From Pterobdella sp. o SKG-2022 (taxonomy: Eukaryota; Annelida; Clitellata; Hirudinida; Piscicolidae): a stretch of DNA of 64,000 nt. The notes under the pieces were generated by a model. That model worked only from the letters and a program-made list of their open reading frames with translations, was not told where the DNA came from and searched no databases. This document shows positions 25,001 through 40,000 of the stretch, one piece after another; within the stretch, counting starts at the first letter, position 1; each line of letters begins with the position of its first letter. The position numbers were made by a program, and so were the translations under genes. The stretch is taken from NCBI GenBank assembly GCA_964035795.1, contig OZ038323.1:9259284-9323283 (forward strand). The letters run 5' to 3'.

Positions 25001-28000
25001 AAATCCCCCTATTCGCTACATTTTATTTATTGTTCCGAATTTCAGGTCGAACCAGCTATCAGTAGTATTGCAAGTGTACTTGTTATTATAAATATTAATG
25101 GAGGTGGGCGGATTATTGAGTAAATTACATTCAACATTGTAATTAAATAGACGAAATCTGAGAGGAGTTTTGTGATGATAAAGGTTATTCGTCAAGAAGA
25201 TTGGAGCGATTTCATTAGAAGAGATTGGAAAAATTCGGTGTTTTCTGGAAACTTCTATTAATAAGATAAATTTGTCAAAGATTATAGTTTTTTTCGACTA
25301 AATAAGTTTGTTTAAAACTACATATTTTTAACTTGAAAGCTTTCATTCACAAAAAATCAAAAATTTATTGAATTTTTATTATCCATTTTCAAAACTACAT
25401 GCTTTTAAACAATCAGTGAATCGATTTTTTGATATCATGTGGAAAAATTTTATTAAAAATTTTTCGCCACAAAGCATCAACCAACACGCCTCGCAACTAC
25501 TTTGAAAGGCATAAAAAGTCAAATAAATTAAAATTAAACTGTCACAAAACACATTAAAACTATGACAGTGGTACCTTGTAACAAGAACGAAGTGCTTCCG
25601 GAAAAGATGGCGAGCAGTTTATGGAATATTCAAAACCTTGTGAAAATTAAATAAAAATTATCTTCAGTTTGATTCATTAATTTTTATTCATCTCATTTTA
25701 TGTTGTTTATTCATTAAGGTTTTTTGTTTTTATTTATGTATTTATTTTTTATTATTCTATTTTTCAAATATTATCCATATTTGGTATAATTATTATTTTG
25801 AAATTCTCATGATTGTATTTTTATTTATAATTTTATTTATTTTTTACTTTTCCAATAATTTTTTATTTTATATAAAATTTTAGTTTTATTATGATTTATT
25901 ATTACTATTTTATTTTATTAGTGTAATTAAAAGTGAAAAAACAAACAAAAATGGCGAAATGAACTGCTAATTCATAAATTCAATAGTTATAACTTGCAGG
26001 TTCTCATACAAAAGCATAAAAATAGTCTTTTTTGATGGATGGGCCCGAATCATTAATTTTACACGACCACAATACATATCAAAGTTTTGTGTTTTTTTAA
26101 AAATATATATCCGCTATTCACTATTTAAATTCCACTCAAAACTTAAAATTTCGAATACATTTTATCCTCATTTAAAAAATCCTCGCTTCCATATTTTCAC
26201 TTAACAACTAATTCAATAGTCTAGAGAGAACTGAATTTTTACAAATAATAAGCTAAGAAAATCGAATCAATATCTCATTAGAGAAAAAAAAATTTAAAAG
26301 CTTTTCCAAGGAAATCAATGAGGCAAATAAACACTCAAAATAAATTCAAAAAAATGCTCGAACCGATTGTTCATCATAATTGGGAGGTAGGAAGGATTGA
26401 GGGACTCAAATGATAGATCGTGCCACACGACCTCTATCTCATTTGACTAATTACCTGCCAAACTTGAGTGATTTTCTTCATTATACTGCGTGCTTCATCT
26501 GTACTAATGCCATGGATAACCGCTACTAATATCTCTGCGTTCAGTGTTCACATGGTCAAGAATGAAGGATTGGTACGTACGGGGTTGAAGGAGTTTTAAA
26601 TGAGGGAGATTATAAAAATAAAAAGCTTGAAGAAAAAACTCAGGGTTTATTTCCTGAATGTTAAACAATGACCGTCTTTGAGTTAATAAAAAGTAAAGTG
26701 TTTGCTGAAAAATTTCGTTTTAGTTTTTCAACTGTTGTGCATTAAAAACATCGACAAACATGGGGAACTTAGGCGCAGGAAATTAAAAAAATGGCCGTCT
26801 TATCACTCAACTATATTCTTTCCTTGTGTACTTTCCACATGAAATCTCAACTTCAAAGGAAACTACTCTCACCTTCAACTTCCTTCAAACATAATTACAG
26901 ATTGCAATACATAATCTTTGAAAACTTTTATAATTCATTCAAAGTTGTGCGTTGAGCCACGCTACATTTGATATTCCATGGGAGTTTATTACCTGCTGAA
27001 TGTGGGAGTGGTAAGGGTTGATTGATGCTTTAATGCAACACAAGTGAAACGAATGAGAACTGCATAAAAGATACGTGCCGTAACGCGGGTAGGTGCCATG
27101 TTTTATTAGATAATTCTCTTAATTAAAAGTATATTTCTTAATTAAAAATAGCTTTGCGCAAGATTTTATCAGAATTGATGACTAAGTGTATGTAATTAAA
27201 GGAGGAAAAAAATGACACATCTTGGTGAAATATTTGAAAAAATTAATAAAAATAAATAAATAATTAGTTTTTGATAGATGTATGATAGATGAGAAGAATG
27301 TGTGAGTTCCCATAGGAGTTACAGAGTGAGGAATGTGTGCGGAACAATATTTTGTTATCTGACGGTAGTAAAACAACACTTGTATCTCAACACAGTCTTG
27401 AAGTTCAAAGATATCGATGAAATTTCAAAATATGACGATAAATTTGTAACAAAATCAATAGAAGACAATGTTTAGAAAACTAAACTATATATAGTTGAAA
27501 GATAATAGAGAAACCAAAAATTAAAGTGTATAAAAGTTTTGATGGGAACATGGAAAACGCAAAAAAATAATAGGGCAACAACATGGATAATAAAAATTGA
27601 AATATTTAAATGACAAAATAATAATAATGAATTATGTCAATAATAACAATAATAATATTGATTAATCAAAAATAAAAACAAAATAATATTGATACCTTCA
27701 TCTGTAGTAGTTTCCTGAGCGTCAAAAAGGCACCTCTCGTTGGTGATGATTGAGGAGGAAGAGGAAGAGGAAGGAGATGATGACGATGATGATGATGATG
27801 ATGATGGAGAGATGGTGGAAAAAGGAAGAGAAAGAGAGGGAAGTGAGTTGAGGGGGTTGTTGAGTGTTGTTTCTATGGCGATGGAAAGTCGGAAGTTGGC
27901 AGTAGAACTACCGCAAGCTGTGCGAATCAGTCTGTCCTCACACCTCAACAGCTCGTTCAAGTTTCTGTGGGTTTTATTGATTTTATATATTTCCAATAAA

Positions 28001-31000
28001 TATAAAAATTAATATACAAACAAAATTGTTTTTCAGAGATTTCTTATGTATCATTTTTATTCAATTTTTTTCTTCATAATGAGACAATTTCAGATGCATT
28101 TATTGTTAGCAAAAACTAAAGTTTTCGATAAGAACAAATTTATATTAATTCATTAAATTGCAGAATTGTTTGTTTTGTTGTTTCTATTATTTTTTTTTTG
28201 ATTTTTTGATCTCGTACTTGGAAATGTTACAGTGTTAACGAAAAACTTTGTACTTTTCCAATTCAGCTTTTATTATTTTTGCATTTATTACCTTGGCTCA
28301 AAACCTTTTTTGATTTTTTGAAACTTCTATTTATATCTTATGTTTCCATAGTTTTTTTTAAACTTTTGGCTTGTAAATGTTGTTCATTTAGTTTTCGACA
28401 GTTTTTATGATGGGGAATATTTTAGTTTTATCGTTTATGTATATTTGGGCAATAACGGAGATTTTCAGAAGGCGTTTGCTGATGAAAAGAACCTTCAAAC
28501 AGCTATCGAAACCTTTAAACTTCACAATAGGAAAGCATCTCATTTGAATCATAATGATAATCATTCAAAAAAAATTTAATAAAAGAAAACTATGAAAGAA
28601 AAAATACCCGATTTATATTAACAAACTTCAAACGTTCTTTTTTGATTTACAAGATTTTGAAATGCCTATTTTAAGGCAGCAAAATTCCAATCCAACTTGA
28701 TGTGTTTTTTAAAAAAAATTTTTTGAATACAAAATTCATGGCTCCTACTCGCCGACCTCTCAACCTGCACAGCCTTGTTTTTTATTGAGGAAAAAACTCA
28801 AAAATTTTGTGCAAATGGGAAAATTTTTTAGTTTAAAATAATTGTTAGAGTGAAAAGTTTTTGAGAAAAAATGAAATTCGAAACGACGGCACGAACCGAC
28901 ATCCAGTTTTTGAATTATTTTCAGACCATGTTACTTTTCAGTATAAATTTTTCAAAAAAAGCTTATATGAGAATCCTTCTTATGAAATATTTACCTTCAC
29001 AACAAGAAAATATTTTGAGAAGTAATGCAATTTTTTAAGCTAATATGTGGTTACATTTTATTTTAGCTTTATTATTATTTCATTGTTTTGTATCTTTTAC
29101 GAAAATTCCGCTCAAGGTTTGAAAAATATTTTGACGAAGTTGACGTTATTTTTTTTGCCCTTATGGCAGATCCATTCCAAACTTTAGAGCTACACCAACT
29201 AACACTATGATGAAACTTAAAATTAAAAACAAAAACAATAAAAAATGCCAGTAATAATAAAAACAAATAATAATACCAAAAAAAAAATAATTTAACAGTG
29301 ATAAAATTGCCATAAAAGCATAATATTTTCATTATATTCTCGTGCTGGAGGGACTTATTGATCGGAGGAGAAGCGATATAACATTGAAAATACTTGGTAA
29401 TTGTTATGAATTGCACCCACAAAGCGATTCTTCATCAAGGTAAAAAAATCCCACAAAACCCTCTTTCTAATTTTTTCAAATCAACTAATTGTTTTTAATG
29501 CATTCTAAAAAATGATAACCTTGACTGATCTCTTGAATTAATATCAATCAACAATATAAATGTTATTTTGCAGAAAACTCTTGCACAAATTTTGATGAGT
29601 ATGAATAATTAAAATGAAAATGGTAATTTTCTCAAAACTCTACGAATCAATTTATTTAAATGAAACTTTAATTGCTTCCATTCACTTTTATATGCCGCCA
29701 TCTTGAATTCAGCAATATTTATGTGGCTTGTTGATCCTTGAGAAAGCGTCTGTCTCTCATAAAGAATTTTAATTAACTTCTCATGTGTTTTCCTGTATAT
29801 TTGGTCTGCGTACACTTGCGTTCTTGTAATATTTGTTGATTTACATATGTCTTTCTGATGTTTTTATAGTGTAACTACTTTATAGCTATGTTTGCTCAGG
29901 GTTTATGCATACTTGTGGTGTGTGTGTCATAGCGATTTTAAAGCTATAGAAAATGCCTTATGATTCAATAGAGCATCCATACAACTCTCCATAAAACTCA
30001 TTCCGTTTATATTTCTGCCACAAACCGCTTGCATTCTGCGTCTAAATTTAAATCGAGCCTCAAAGATGCAACTAAAATATTAGACAATAATGGCGTATGA
30101 TTATAAACACATAAACTTGAAGAATTCCCAGAATTCAAATTCATATGATAAACCACCTAAAAACCATATTATGCATTGGCCAGTGTTTTAAAACTTTGGT
30201 TTTTTCTTTTCCCCATAAACATCTAGAGTTTATTGTGGCTGGAAATTATTCCAGCTTGAATAAATACTATTTTTTATAAAAAATCATTTAAATCAATCTA
30301 TTTTTTAGACATTTGATAGAATAAAAATTAACTTAGCGCTTTAGCTATACAGAGGGTTTCAACTTACTAAATGATAAGAAGGCTTTTCTACTTATTATAC
30401 ACCACTAATCGTCATCAAATGAAAACTCTTATCCGCTTCAGCAGATGCAATCCTTTTCAAAAGCTTAAAACATTCGTCACAGTTGAAAAATTAAAGTTAA
30501 AATTGAAATGATTAAACAATAAAATGCGCCCTTTACATTATTATTGTCTTCAAGGCCAAAAATTCTAAAACACATCTCAACTATAACTACCATCATCACT
30601 ATCATTTATAAAATTGTATCAACAATAAATTTAAATTTTTCTCTCATCACCCTCATCAACTCTACCCCCACCAGCACCATCATTACTACCTTTATTGTCA
30701 CTTTAACCATACACTAACTGGCAGTTGTTAATTTTAAGAGAAGCGATAGTGGAGCATCCCTTGAAGAGAGGGTTGAGTGAAGATTGTCCTCTCAAACACA
30801 TCAAACTGTGCTCTATATGTCTCAAAGCAGTGGATTCTGTGTGGTTGGGGAGGTTGAGCTTGAGGAGTTTGCGTGTGGTTGGGTGTGTGATGTTTATATG
30901 TGGTTTGGGGTGTTTCTAAGTTTGTGTGGTTGGTTGTGGAAGGATTGTGTGGTTGGTTGTAGGAGGTTTGTGTGTGATTGGTGAGTGTTTAAAAGTTTAC

Positions 31001-34000
31001 TTTTGTGTGTTATAGGTTCATGTGTTTCTTTATGTGTTTTTTGATATAACTGGTTGGTTTCATTTCTAAGTTTAACCAATTGGACTTGCGTTTTTAGGTA
31101 CTTGCGGTTGGTTGTGTTCATAGGCTAATGTAGAGAAATTTGTTATAGTGTGTGAATATAACTTGGAACTTTTATGGAGTTGTTTTAATTTATGTAAAAG
31201 TGATGGTTTTGAATGGTTATGCGTGTGTGACATTAACGTTTTTTCTTAATGCTCGTGTGGGTTCATGTTATTGGTTGTATCTCTTGGAAGTTTGCGAGGC
31301 TAATTGTCGCCTCGCGTGGTTGAATCAATTCATATTGGATTTTGTTTCTGACTGATTTGACATGGAATTTTGTTAAATTATTTTATTTTTTAAAATATGA
31401 AACTGGGAAATATCTCAGTTTTTAGATTTTTTTGGTTTTTATGAACTTTTTCAGTTTGAATATATTTCGCATCAATCATGATTAAAAAACGGTTTTCAAT
31501 TGATTAAACTCATTTTTTAGCTACCACTAAATTTTCGTTCAAAAATTATTATTTTTTAATAAGATGTCTGTATTTATGCCTGGAAAATAAATGTGCTTTA
31601 ATGTAAATTTTCAACTCGTACACAATAAATCAAAAACGATACAATATAAAACAATAAAATGAATATAATGCAATGAAATACCAATACAAAGATGCAATAA
31701 AATTTGAACAGAAAAAACAATACATGAATAAAAAAAGAAAAAATTGGCTATAATAGCGGAAAGTTAAAAAAAAGGTTTATGTTGTGTAAAATAATCTAAT
31801 CAAAAACTTTCCACAAATTTTCAAGGGTCTTATTTGACGTTTTTATGTTAATATAAATTTTTTTCTATTTTTTAAAAATATTTCCACGGATTTTAATTAT
31901 TTCTCTTTTTTTAATGTCAGAAAGTTTTCTGTTTTATGAACGCCTGTTTTGGAAACAAGTTGGAGACAAGAATGCTAACTTATAAGAAAGAGCATGTGAG
32001 CCTTTTTGCATTGATAAATATATAGAACAGTTATGTAAAATAATAATCACAAAATATCAGTACGATTCAAAAATAGTATCAAAATAATAAAAAAAACACT
32101 CTACTAAATAATAATAGAATTTATTTCAAAAAATGAAACAAAAATTGAAAATCTTGCTATATCAAATATTCTGTTTTTAATGGCCTTTTAAATATTCAAT
32201 AAACAAACTCAATTGCTCTAAACTGTGAATTTTATTAGTGACAACTCAATAGAACTTCTTTGAAATAAAATTTATTTTCTAAAAATAACCTTGAAGTTTT
32301 AAACTTTGCAGAAAAACCCCTTCATTAAAATGGCTTCCATTTTGTATCTTCATTAAACTTACAATCTGTTTTATGCTATATTTATCTTCTTCCATGCATT
32401 TTGTTTTTCATCAAATGATGTCTTCAAACGTTGAGTTTATTCATATTTAACATTGTATTTAACCTAAGCCATATTATTTGTATTGCTTGAATAATTTTGT
32501 GTTTCTACATTGTATTTAACTGATACTATGATATTAATATTGTTCAGATAATATTGTCTTTCTATGTGATAAAGAAGAGTGATTTTAAACTCAAAAGCAG
32601 CAAAAATATCACACAAAAATTTAATTTAATTAATTTCTTCTTCTATGTATTTTTGAAATTCACTTTTGAGCTTAATTCAATTTAATATTTTCTCTTTTTT
32701 TGACTAATCCAATTTTTTTCTTATATACAAAGTTCACATTTTTTTTCAATTCCATCAATTCTAGCCTCAAACTTTCAGCTAACACTTAATTAATTTCCAA
32801 AAGTTCACGTCAGTGCACGAGTATTTAATGAATATTTTTAATTAAAAAGTTCAAACTAATATAGCAAGTTTAAATTGAGAATCTTTGGAGAGCATTTCAA
32901 TATAAAAATTATAGAACTTTTCCATTGTAAAAAATCAATAAAAATGCAAGACATTTCCTCCAATACCGTTGCCCCTATTTGTTAAAAATGTTACTCATTA
33001 AAAGTGATACACAAATAATCGCTCAATTATCGTGATCAATTATCTGTCCAATTGAGATGACTTTGAACATATTTTTTTTCTTCCAACGCTGGCATTTCAG
33101 GGTTTTGCTTTAAAAATTATAGATTTTATGGTATGTACACACTTTAAACTCAAGTAGGATGTGTTTAGTTCTATGGGAAGATCAAAGACATCAAAAATAA
33201 TGGGGCATGCAATATAAGAAATAAATAATTATGTGTTCTTTTTGTCGATAAATTTTTCAGGAACACTCGAAACTTAATAATTTTTTAAAATGTGAAGCAG
33301 CATTATAAATGGTTTAATATGAGGCGTTTCATTTTGATATGGCAGTCAACGAATTTACATCTTTGGTGGCTTAATAATTTTGGGGTGGGTGATATTAAGC
33401 ATTTCAATATGGCGACAAGGTGAAACAAGAATGAGTTCAAAATGGCGGTGTCTTCATGATGAAAGTTAAACCTAAACTGAATCTCAAAAATTTTTCTTTT
33501 CTTATAAAAAATTTTGCAAGTAAACTTTAATGCTTTTTGAAGCTTTTCCAAAAATTTTGAATTCAAAACTCTCACGCCAAAGTCATATCACTTGTCGTAG
33601 TGGATGAAGCATTTATAAATACTAACAAAAAACTCAACGTTAAATTCTTTATGAATTGAAACACACAGCAACTGATCTGAAAATTATAAAATACCAAAAC
33701 TGATATCACAAATAACTGTGCTAACCATTATTGGGACTAGAGCAAGTATTCATGATGGTTGTCTGAGTGTTTGTCAACGTCTGCCTCTGCGCCACACCAC
33801 ACTTGCCCACCAAAGTAATGTTGCAGTGTTGCCAGGTTCGATACACACTGTTGAGGTTGTAGAGTTCATGGAGGATTCACATTTATAGTTGGATAAATTT
33901 GTTTCTCGGTTTTGAGCAAACCAAAAATGTTCTGCTACGATTCACGTTGAAAATTATCTCTTTGCTTCAGCTTCGAAAGATTTTAAGAATAAATTTAATT

Positions 34001-37000
34001 TTTTGAAATCTGGGCCGTCATAAAGTGCCATGAGCGACAAAAAAATGCAGTACTGATGGAGATTCATGCGTGCATTTGATGCGCAATGCCTCTACAATCC
34101 TTTCAAAACCTCGCTACTTTTGCAACATTTACCAAAAGCATTGGTATTCTTACTATTAATCTGAGCTAGATTGAAAGCTAAGCTTGGCTTTTTGATGCAT
34201 TGCTTTTCGAAAAATAAAAATTTTATTTCAAAAACATCCTTGAATTTTTGAATAGCTTAGCAAAAAAAAAACTCTTCAAAGGCTTCAGTGAAATTTGAAG
34301 TCAGTGATGGTATAAAATAGACGACGGAGAAATTTAAATTTAAAAGGTTTGCAAAAGTAAAAATGACGAAAACTCATAAATGACTCAATCAGGAAGGCAA
34401 CCTTTTGAGTTTTGTATTAATTGAAAGCACTTCAACCCTCATACCACTGCAGTATGTGTGCCTAATACATGTTACAAGAGGTTTTTTTAATTTATTATAG
34501 AAATAAAAGAAAGCTTTTTGACCACAGTACTTGTAGGTTTTTTTCTAAGCAAACATGGCAACTAATGTTGTTACTTTCCCCATTATAAGATAAAAATAAA
34601 AAAGCGATGTATTGATTTATGATTTCATAGCGTTTCACCATTGAGAAAGTCTGATGATGAGTTCTAAAGTATAATCAGTCAAAAAATAAGCATTTATCAA
34701 ACGGTTGACGAGGGTTTGCGTGTGTGTAGGTTGGGTAGGTTGGTTTCATGCTCTCTTATGATTAATGTTCTACTTCAAGCCGGAAATAAAAACATGCTCA
34801 AATAAAGAATAATAATTATACTCATTTATTATTTAATTCAAAAATTACTTAAGTTTCAAATTGTGTTCTATGGCTGGAAACCTCTAAGACGAATCGTATG
34901 TGAATAAATAATAGAAAAATATAATACACTGAAGCTTAAATTAATCTGCAAAACCATCGAAACAGCTAGTAGCCACAAACCCACTAAATCACCTTCCCTA
35001 CTGTATTACAAAATCTCTTTTAATTCCATCTATATAACCTATCTTCTTCCCTGTTACCCCTCCTTTCCATCACATCTCAAAATACTGCCAAGCTTTTTTT
35101 TTTCATCATACATCATTTAAGAGACACATCTAGTAGGATTTTATTGTATAGATTTTGAGATAATGAATATAAACAAACTCTTAAGATATTGAAAAGACTC
35201 AAGGGACCTTTTAATATGGTAGTTCTACGTTGCAATGGTGGGCTTTTAAAAGAAGATAAAGATTTGAAAGAGGGGATAATAAAATAAAGAGATTGTGCTG
35301 ATGAAGATGAAGATAATGGTAGTGAGACGATGAGAGAAGGAGATGGGGAGAATAGTGAAGAGGATAATAAAGAAAAAATGAAGATGATGATAATGATGAA
35401 GAAGATGAAGACGAGGATGATGATGAAGAGTATGATGATGATGATGATGATGATGAAGAGTATGATGATGATGATGATGAAAAAGATGGAAATGATAAAA
35501 AAACTGTGGTTTTGAAGAATGGAAAAAACAATAATACTAAATAAATTGATATAATGGGGAAAAGAATTAAGAAGTTTGATATGAAGATCATGATGACAAA
35601 GAGTTTTAATGTTGATCATGAAGAAGATTATGTTCAGGATGAAATAAAGAAGATTTTAGTGGTGAGAAAGATGAGGACGACGGTGGCGAAGAAGATGATG
35701 ATGACCATGAGGACGATGGTAATGGTGGAGTAGCACGATCTGAATCGATGTCCGATCAATAAAAAGATGTGAGCAATGAACGCGTTGTTGCACACACAAA
35801 CCCACAGACACACAAAAACACATTCACGCACATGAACACATCCAAAAGACATACACATACACTCGAACAAACACACCCGTACATTTGTATCACACAAACG
35901 CTCAAATAATAACAAGAATCATCGGAGATGCTGTATATTTGGTATTTCATAAACGCATGTACACTTCATCCTTGAATTTTTTTATCCGATAAGGGACATC
36001 AATATGTGCTATGGAACGTCTGCTTCAAATGCGCGATTATGCTGTGTGTAGCATTCTCGAGTTACTAAAGCAATTGGAGGAAGATAAAGGGCGGTTTGTG
36101 AGATAATCGGTTTATTAAGTAATTCAATTTAAAATGATTGCTGGGAGTATGGGATGTTGTTTATAATGCTGTGTTATTTGGCATTATAACTAGCGTGCAT
36201 TGTGAAATGAGATATCCATGTTAGACAAATATTCCCCTATCTCGCATTGGTTGTGGTATTTGTGCATCATTATTTTTAAAGTAATTGCACTTCTAATGTT
36301 TGAATTATTATTTTTGAAAATTGTTTTTAGAATTTTTGATTAATATTCAAATAAGCATTATTTTAATGAAAAAATTTAACTATGATTTTGCATGTTTTAT
36401 CAGGGTTAAAGGCGGCAACAGAGCAGCTCCCATCGCCAGTATTGTAATTGAATCAATGTTCCTAATATATTTTAAAAGTAAAAGAGCAAATTTACCATGA
36501 ATTGCAAAAAAGTAATTATTTATGCACGTTTAGAAATCACTATGTAAAAAGAAAGAGTTATGCGTGTGAGAAAACTAAGAACAGCTTGATTGAGTCATAA
36601 TTTTCTTACCTCGGAGTTGAACCTGTGATCTCTGCATCAAAATTAAGATGACCTTGTCTATTGAGAATAGTGAATTTTCTCATAAGATTTGACAGATGTT
36701 AATTATGCTTTTCACGTGGGTTGTTATAGTTCTGAGATGTATGCTTCATTATACTCTTAAGAGACCGCTCAAGAGATGGGAAGGAATGTCAATCAAACCA
36801 TAATAATAATGTATAATTATTTTGAAGCAGCTCAAGTATCTTTTTTAATTATAAAAGTTTCCGATTTTTTATAGAAATTTCTAAATTGGTTTTTGCAGTA
36901 AGGGCCTGAAATTCTAACGAAAAATTATTAATATCAAAAAATATAAAAATGCTCGAAGCAAGGTCGAAAATATGGTAACTATGCAAATAGCGAAAGGTGG

Positions 37001-40000
37001 AATTAAAATTCTATTGAATTAATGTTTTTGGTTCCAAGAACAAACTTCTAATTCAAAATTTTTAAATTCATCTACATAATTTTCTTACTGAAACTTTGGA
37101 AACTGTATATAAAAAAATGTTAGTCATTTAATAAAATGATATTCAACTCATAAAACAAGCATAAAAAGGCATGTAATAGAATTTGAGTGCTGGCATGTTC
37201 GCCTTGTATGGCAGGACTGCATCAAATCAATGAAGGCTTATTGAACAACCACCATCATCTATTTCTCGCAGATCATTTGTTTCGGAGGCCAGAAAGCTAT
37301 GGGAAAACATTATTCAAAAGTTGGTTTATATAAGAGAAATAAACAGTTTGATAGACACAAATGATACTTCATGCCAGATAACATTTTACATGCTAGAACC
37401 GAAGAAAAGTCTTCACACTCCAATAAAACAAGTTTGGAAGATTTTCTAGGTCGAATGATGTAATCAAAGCAAAAATGGCGTTTTTTATGATTTTGAATAA
37501 AAGTCGTAAAAATTTGTCTAACGAAAACTACTTCTATTAATATTCTGATGGCTTTGATGAATTTTTCGATATTGTGCAAATTGGTGATAATCTTAATTAA
37601 TTTTTGATATTCGTATCTTTTATTAAAACCTTCAAAGAAGATAAAAGCAATGCTAAAAAAGCCATACTAGGAAGAAGATTGTGAATAAGAATTTAAAAAT
37701 TATGATGCGTATGAAAACTAAAATCATGTCAACTACAACATAGTCTTTCATATTACGCAAAGCACCTAGGTTAACTGCTCGTATAATCTTATAATCGTAT
37801 GAGGTTGTATGTTTATTCAGTCATTTCTTTTATTTATACAACAATATACCTATTAAGCCGCCACTATATACAATTTTTCATTCATTTCTGCTTTTCAATC
37901 CTTTCATAAACTCTGTCATATATTTAGCTATAGCAAATATAGCTTCCATAAACCATCTGTTCATGCATTCATCCATCCATCCGTCCATCTTTTTATCTTT
38001 TCAGCTCTCTGTCTTTCTATCCATCTATTTCTCCATTCATCTATCCATCCACCCATCTCTCTATCTATCCATCTATCCATCCATCCATCAATCCATCCAC
38101 CTTTTCATCCATTTTTTCATTCATCTTCATGCCTACATCATAGATACATTCGTCCTTCGTTTTTGGCACTTTAATATCTTTTGGATTTCATGTTGGCAAA
38201 CGAGATACCTGTGAATCCCAGCAATTTTCTCGATGGCTTAGTGTGTCAATGACAAAAAGTTGCTATGAAACGTTACGATAAGCATCACTAGCTCTATCGA
38301 AATTTTCGCGGTTTTACAATGCCAGTACCCATAAACAATTTGAAAAAGGTGTTTGGAAATAGCATTACGATACTTGGAGCAAAAAGCTCGTGTTTGAAGT
38401 TGATGTGATGACAGTAGGAAGTGTAATTCATGGCCTGATAAGACTGCATTGTGTAGTGTATCGATTGCATGCAAATGTTATCGGGGGTCCCGTACACAAC
38501 GTGTTTGTGTGTACGCTGCGTAAACAATGCGAATGTCAAGATCGGGAGAGGCGAGTAATTTTGTGCTGTTGTGGAATTACTCGCATTAATAAGCCTTCTA
38601 CAATTGCCATAACACCACATACTTTCTACCACGATGTGCTATAGTCGTGAGATTTGAGAAAAGTTTATTGTTGTGCTTGGGTACTCAAAATTTATTACTC
38701 TGTCTGGGTCGCTCGGAATTTATTGCTAGTTTGCAATACTTAAAAATTAATGAGGCAGTGAGATCATTTGAATGTTACAATTTCATGCCACACCTTAAAA
38801 AATTGAAATTTTTTTCTATTACCGAAGACTGTTTCATTAACCTTATAACTCACTACACCGCATGCTTCCTCGCATTTATCAACACTGTGATAACATATTG
38901 ACATTTTTGTAAATAATTGATGCTTCTTTGAATTAAAAACTTCAAAATATTCTCAAAAAAAGTCGATCAAGAGTTTGAAAAGGTGTTCTTTAGAGGAAAA
39001 ACTCGATTTATGTTTTGAGCTCAAATTTCCATTTCAATTATTTCCCACAAAAAAAATCTTATAAATATTCAACAGACAACTTAACAAAACCCACATAAAA
39101 ATGTAATGGCTTGAACATCGAGTCATCTGATGCAACCGAAAAACCAAAAAAAACGAAAAAAAATCACAAAACACTGTCATAACTTGAAAACCAACTTGCA
39201 GAGTGAGTCGAGAGCATGGTGAGATGGTTGTGAGAGAAAGGAGTCGTAAAGGCGATCCTGTAGGAGTTGCTGCATGTGATGGGCGCAGCTGTTAGACGAC
39301 ATGTAGTAAGAACACTCGTCTGCGGGGTTTATGGGCTTGTGATACCAACGTTTTATTGGCATTTTATCTCCCTTATGATTTTTGTTGTTTTTTTTTTCTC
39401 TTTTTCTATCATGTCTTATTTGTTTTTTATGATTTATTGTCATGAAATTTTCAACTCGTGGGTGTAAGGTCTAATTTTTTTTAGTAGGTTTTAAGTTGAT
39501 TATAAACAAATGCTTCTTTTTATTTCTTTTTCATTGTGTTTTTTATCGAATGTTGGTTATTGAGATGCATAAAGGCGGCTATTGTTGGGCTTTGAGGGAT
39601 TAGTTTCTTTGCTTTTTCATCTTTATTATGTCGCCATGCAAAAATCACTCGGTTTTTGATGCATAAATTTTTGAGTAAATTATTTTTGGGAGTTTTTGAA
39701 AAACTTCTAGAGTTTTTACTATTAACAAGTTTTACTAAAGTATATTTCATCGTTTTTCAATTAAAAATTAAGATTAAAAATTTTTCAATAAAATCAGTGA
39801 TAAATTAAACTTAAAAAATATAAAGCCAATTTAAAAAACAAAAAATTCAAAAGTAGTTACCTAGACATAAATCAAGACGAATTTAAAAACGTCAATGACA
39901 CGAATACCAAATAAACTAGTTGGCACTTACCTGAGACACCTGGCTGGTAAAGTTCCTGAAGTGAGAGAGGAAACAAATACATAATGAAGAAGAAAGGTCC

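Larger units (their letters stand above)
33848..39195. other. Long intron of the Cys-rich gene
   Basis: Directly joining the exons on both sides keeps the frame, so no further exon is required. It holds GAT-type triplet repeats (about 35380-35480 and 35645-35730), a CATC-type repeat (about 37960-38120), a 22-nt exon-like segment at 36610-36631 and a long open stretch on the minus strand at 38294-38632 (see findings). Confidence 0.5.

Noticed and set aside
25563..25655. 31-codon plus-strand frame starting MTVVPCNKNEVLPEK
   Set aside because: Short, no recognisable product and no splice context; it lies within an intron of the minus-strand Cys-rich gene.
26543..26573. Plus-strand micro-exon with GTACGT donor
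   Set aside because: It sits directly beside the acceptor of the better-supported minus-strand exon 26534-26455, and no plus-strand gene is seen here.
35113..35619. 168-codon minus-strand frame rich in Ser/Ile/Phe
   Set aside because: Driven by the (GAT)n repeat and AT-rich flanks; no splice or homology support.
36575..36665. tRNA-like B-box (GGTTCAACTCC) on the minus strand
   Set aside because: The sequences around it do not fold into T-arm and acceptor stems; the splice-like reading explains it better, though still weakly.
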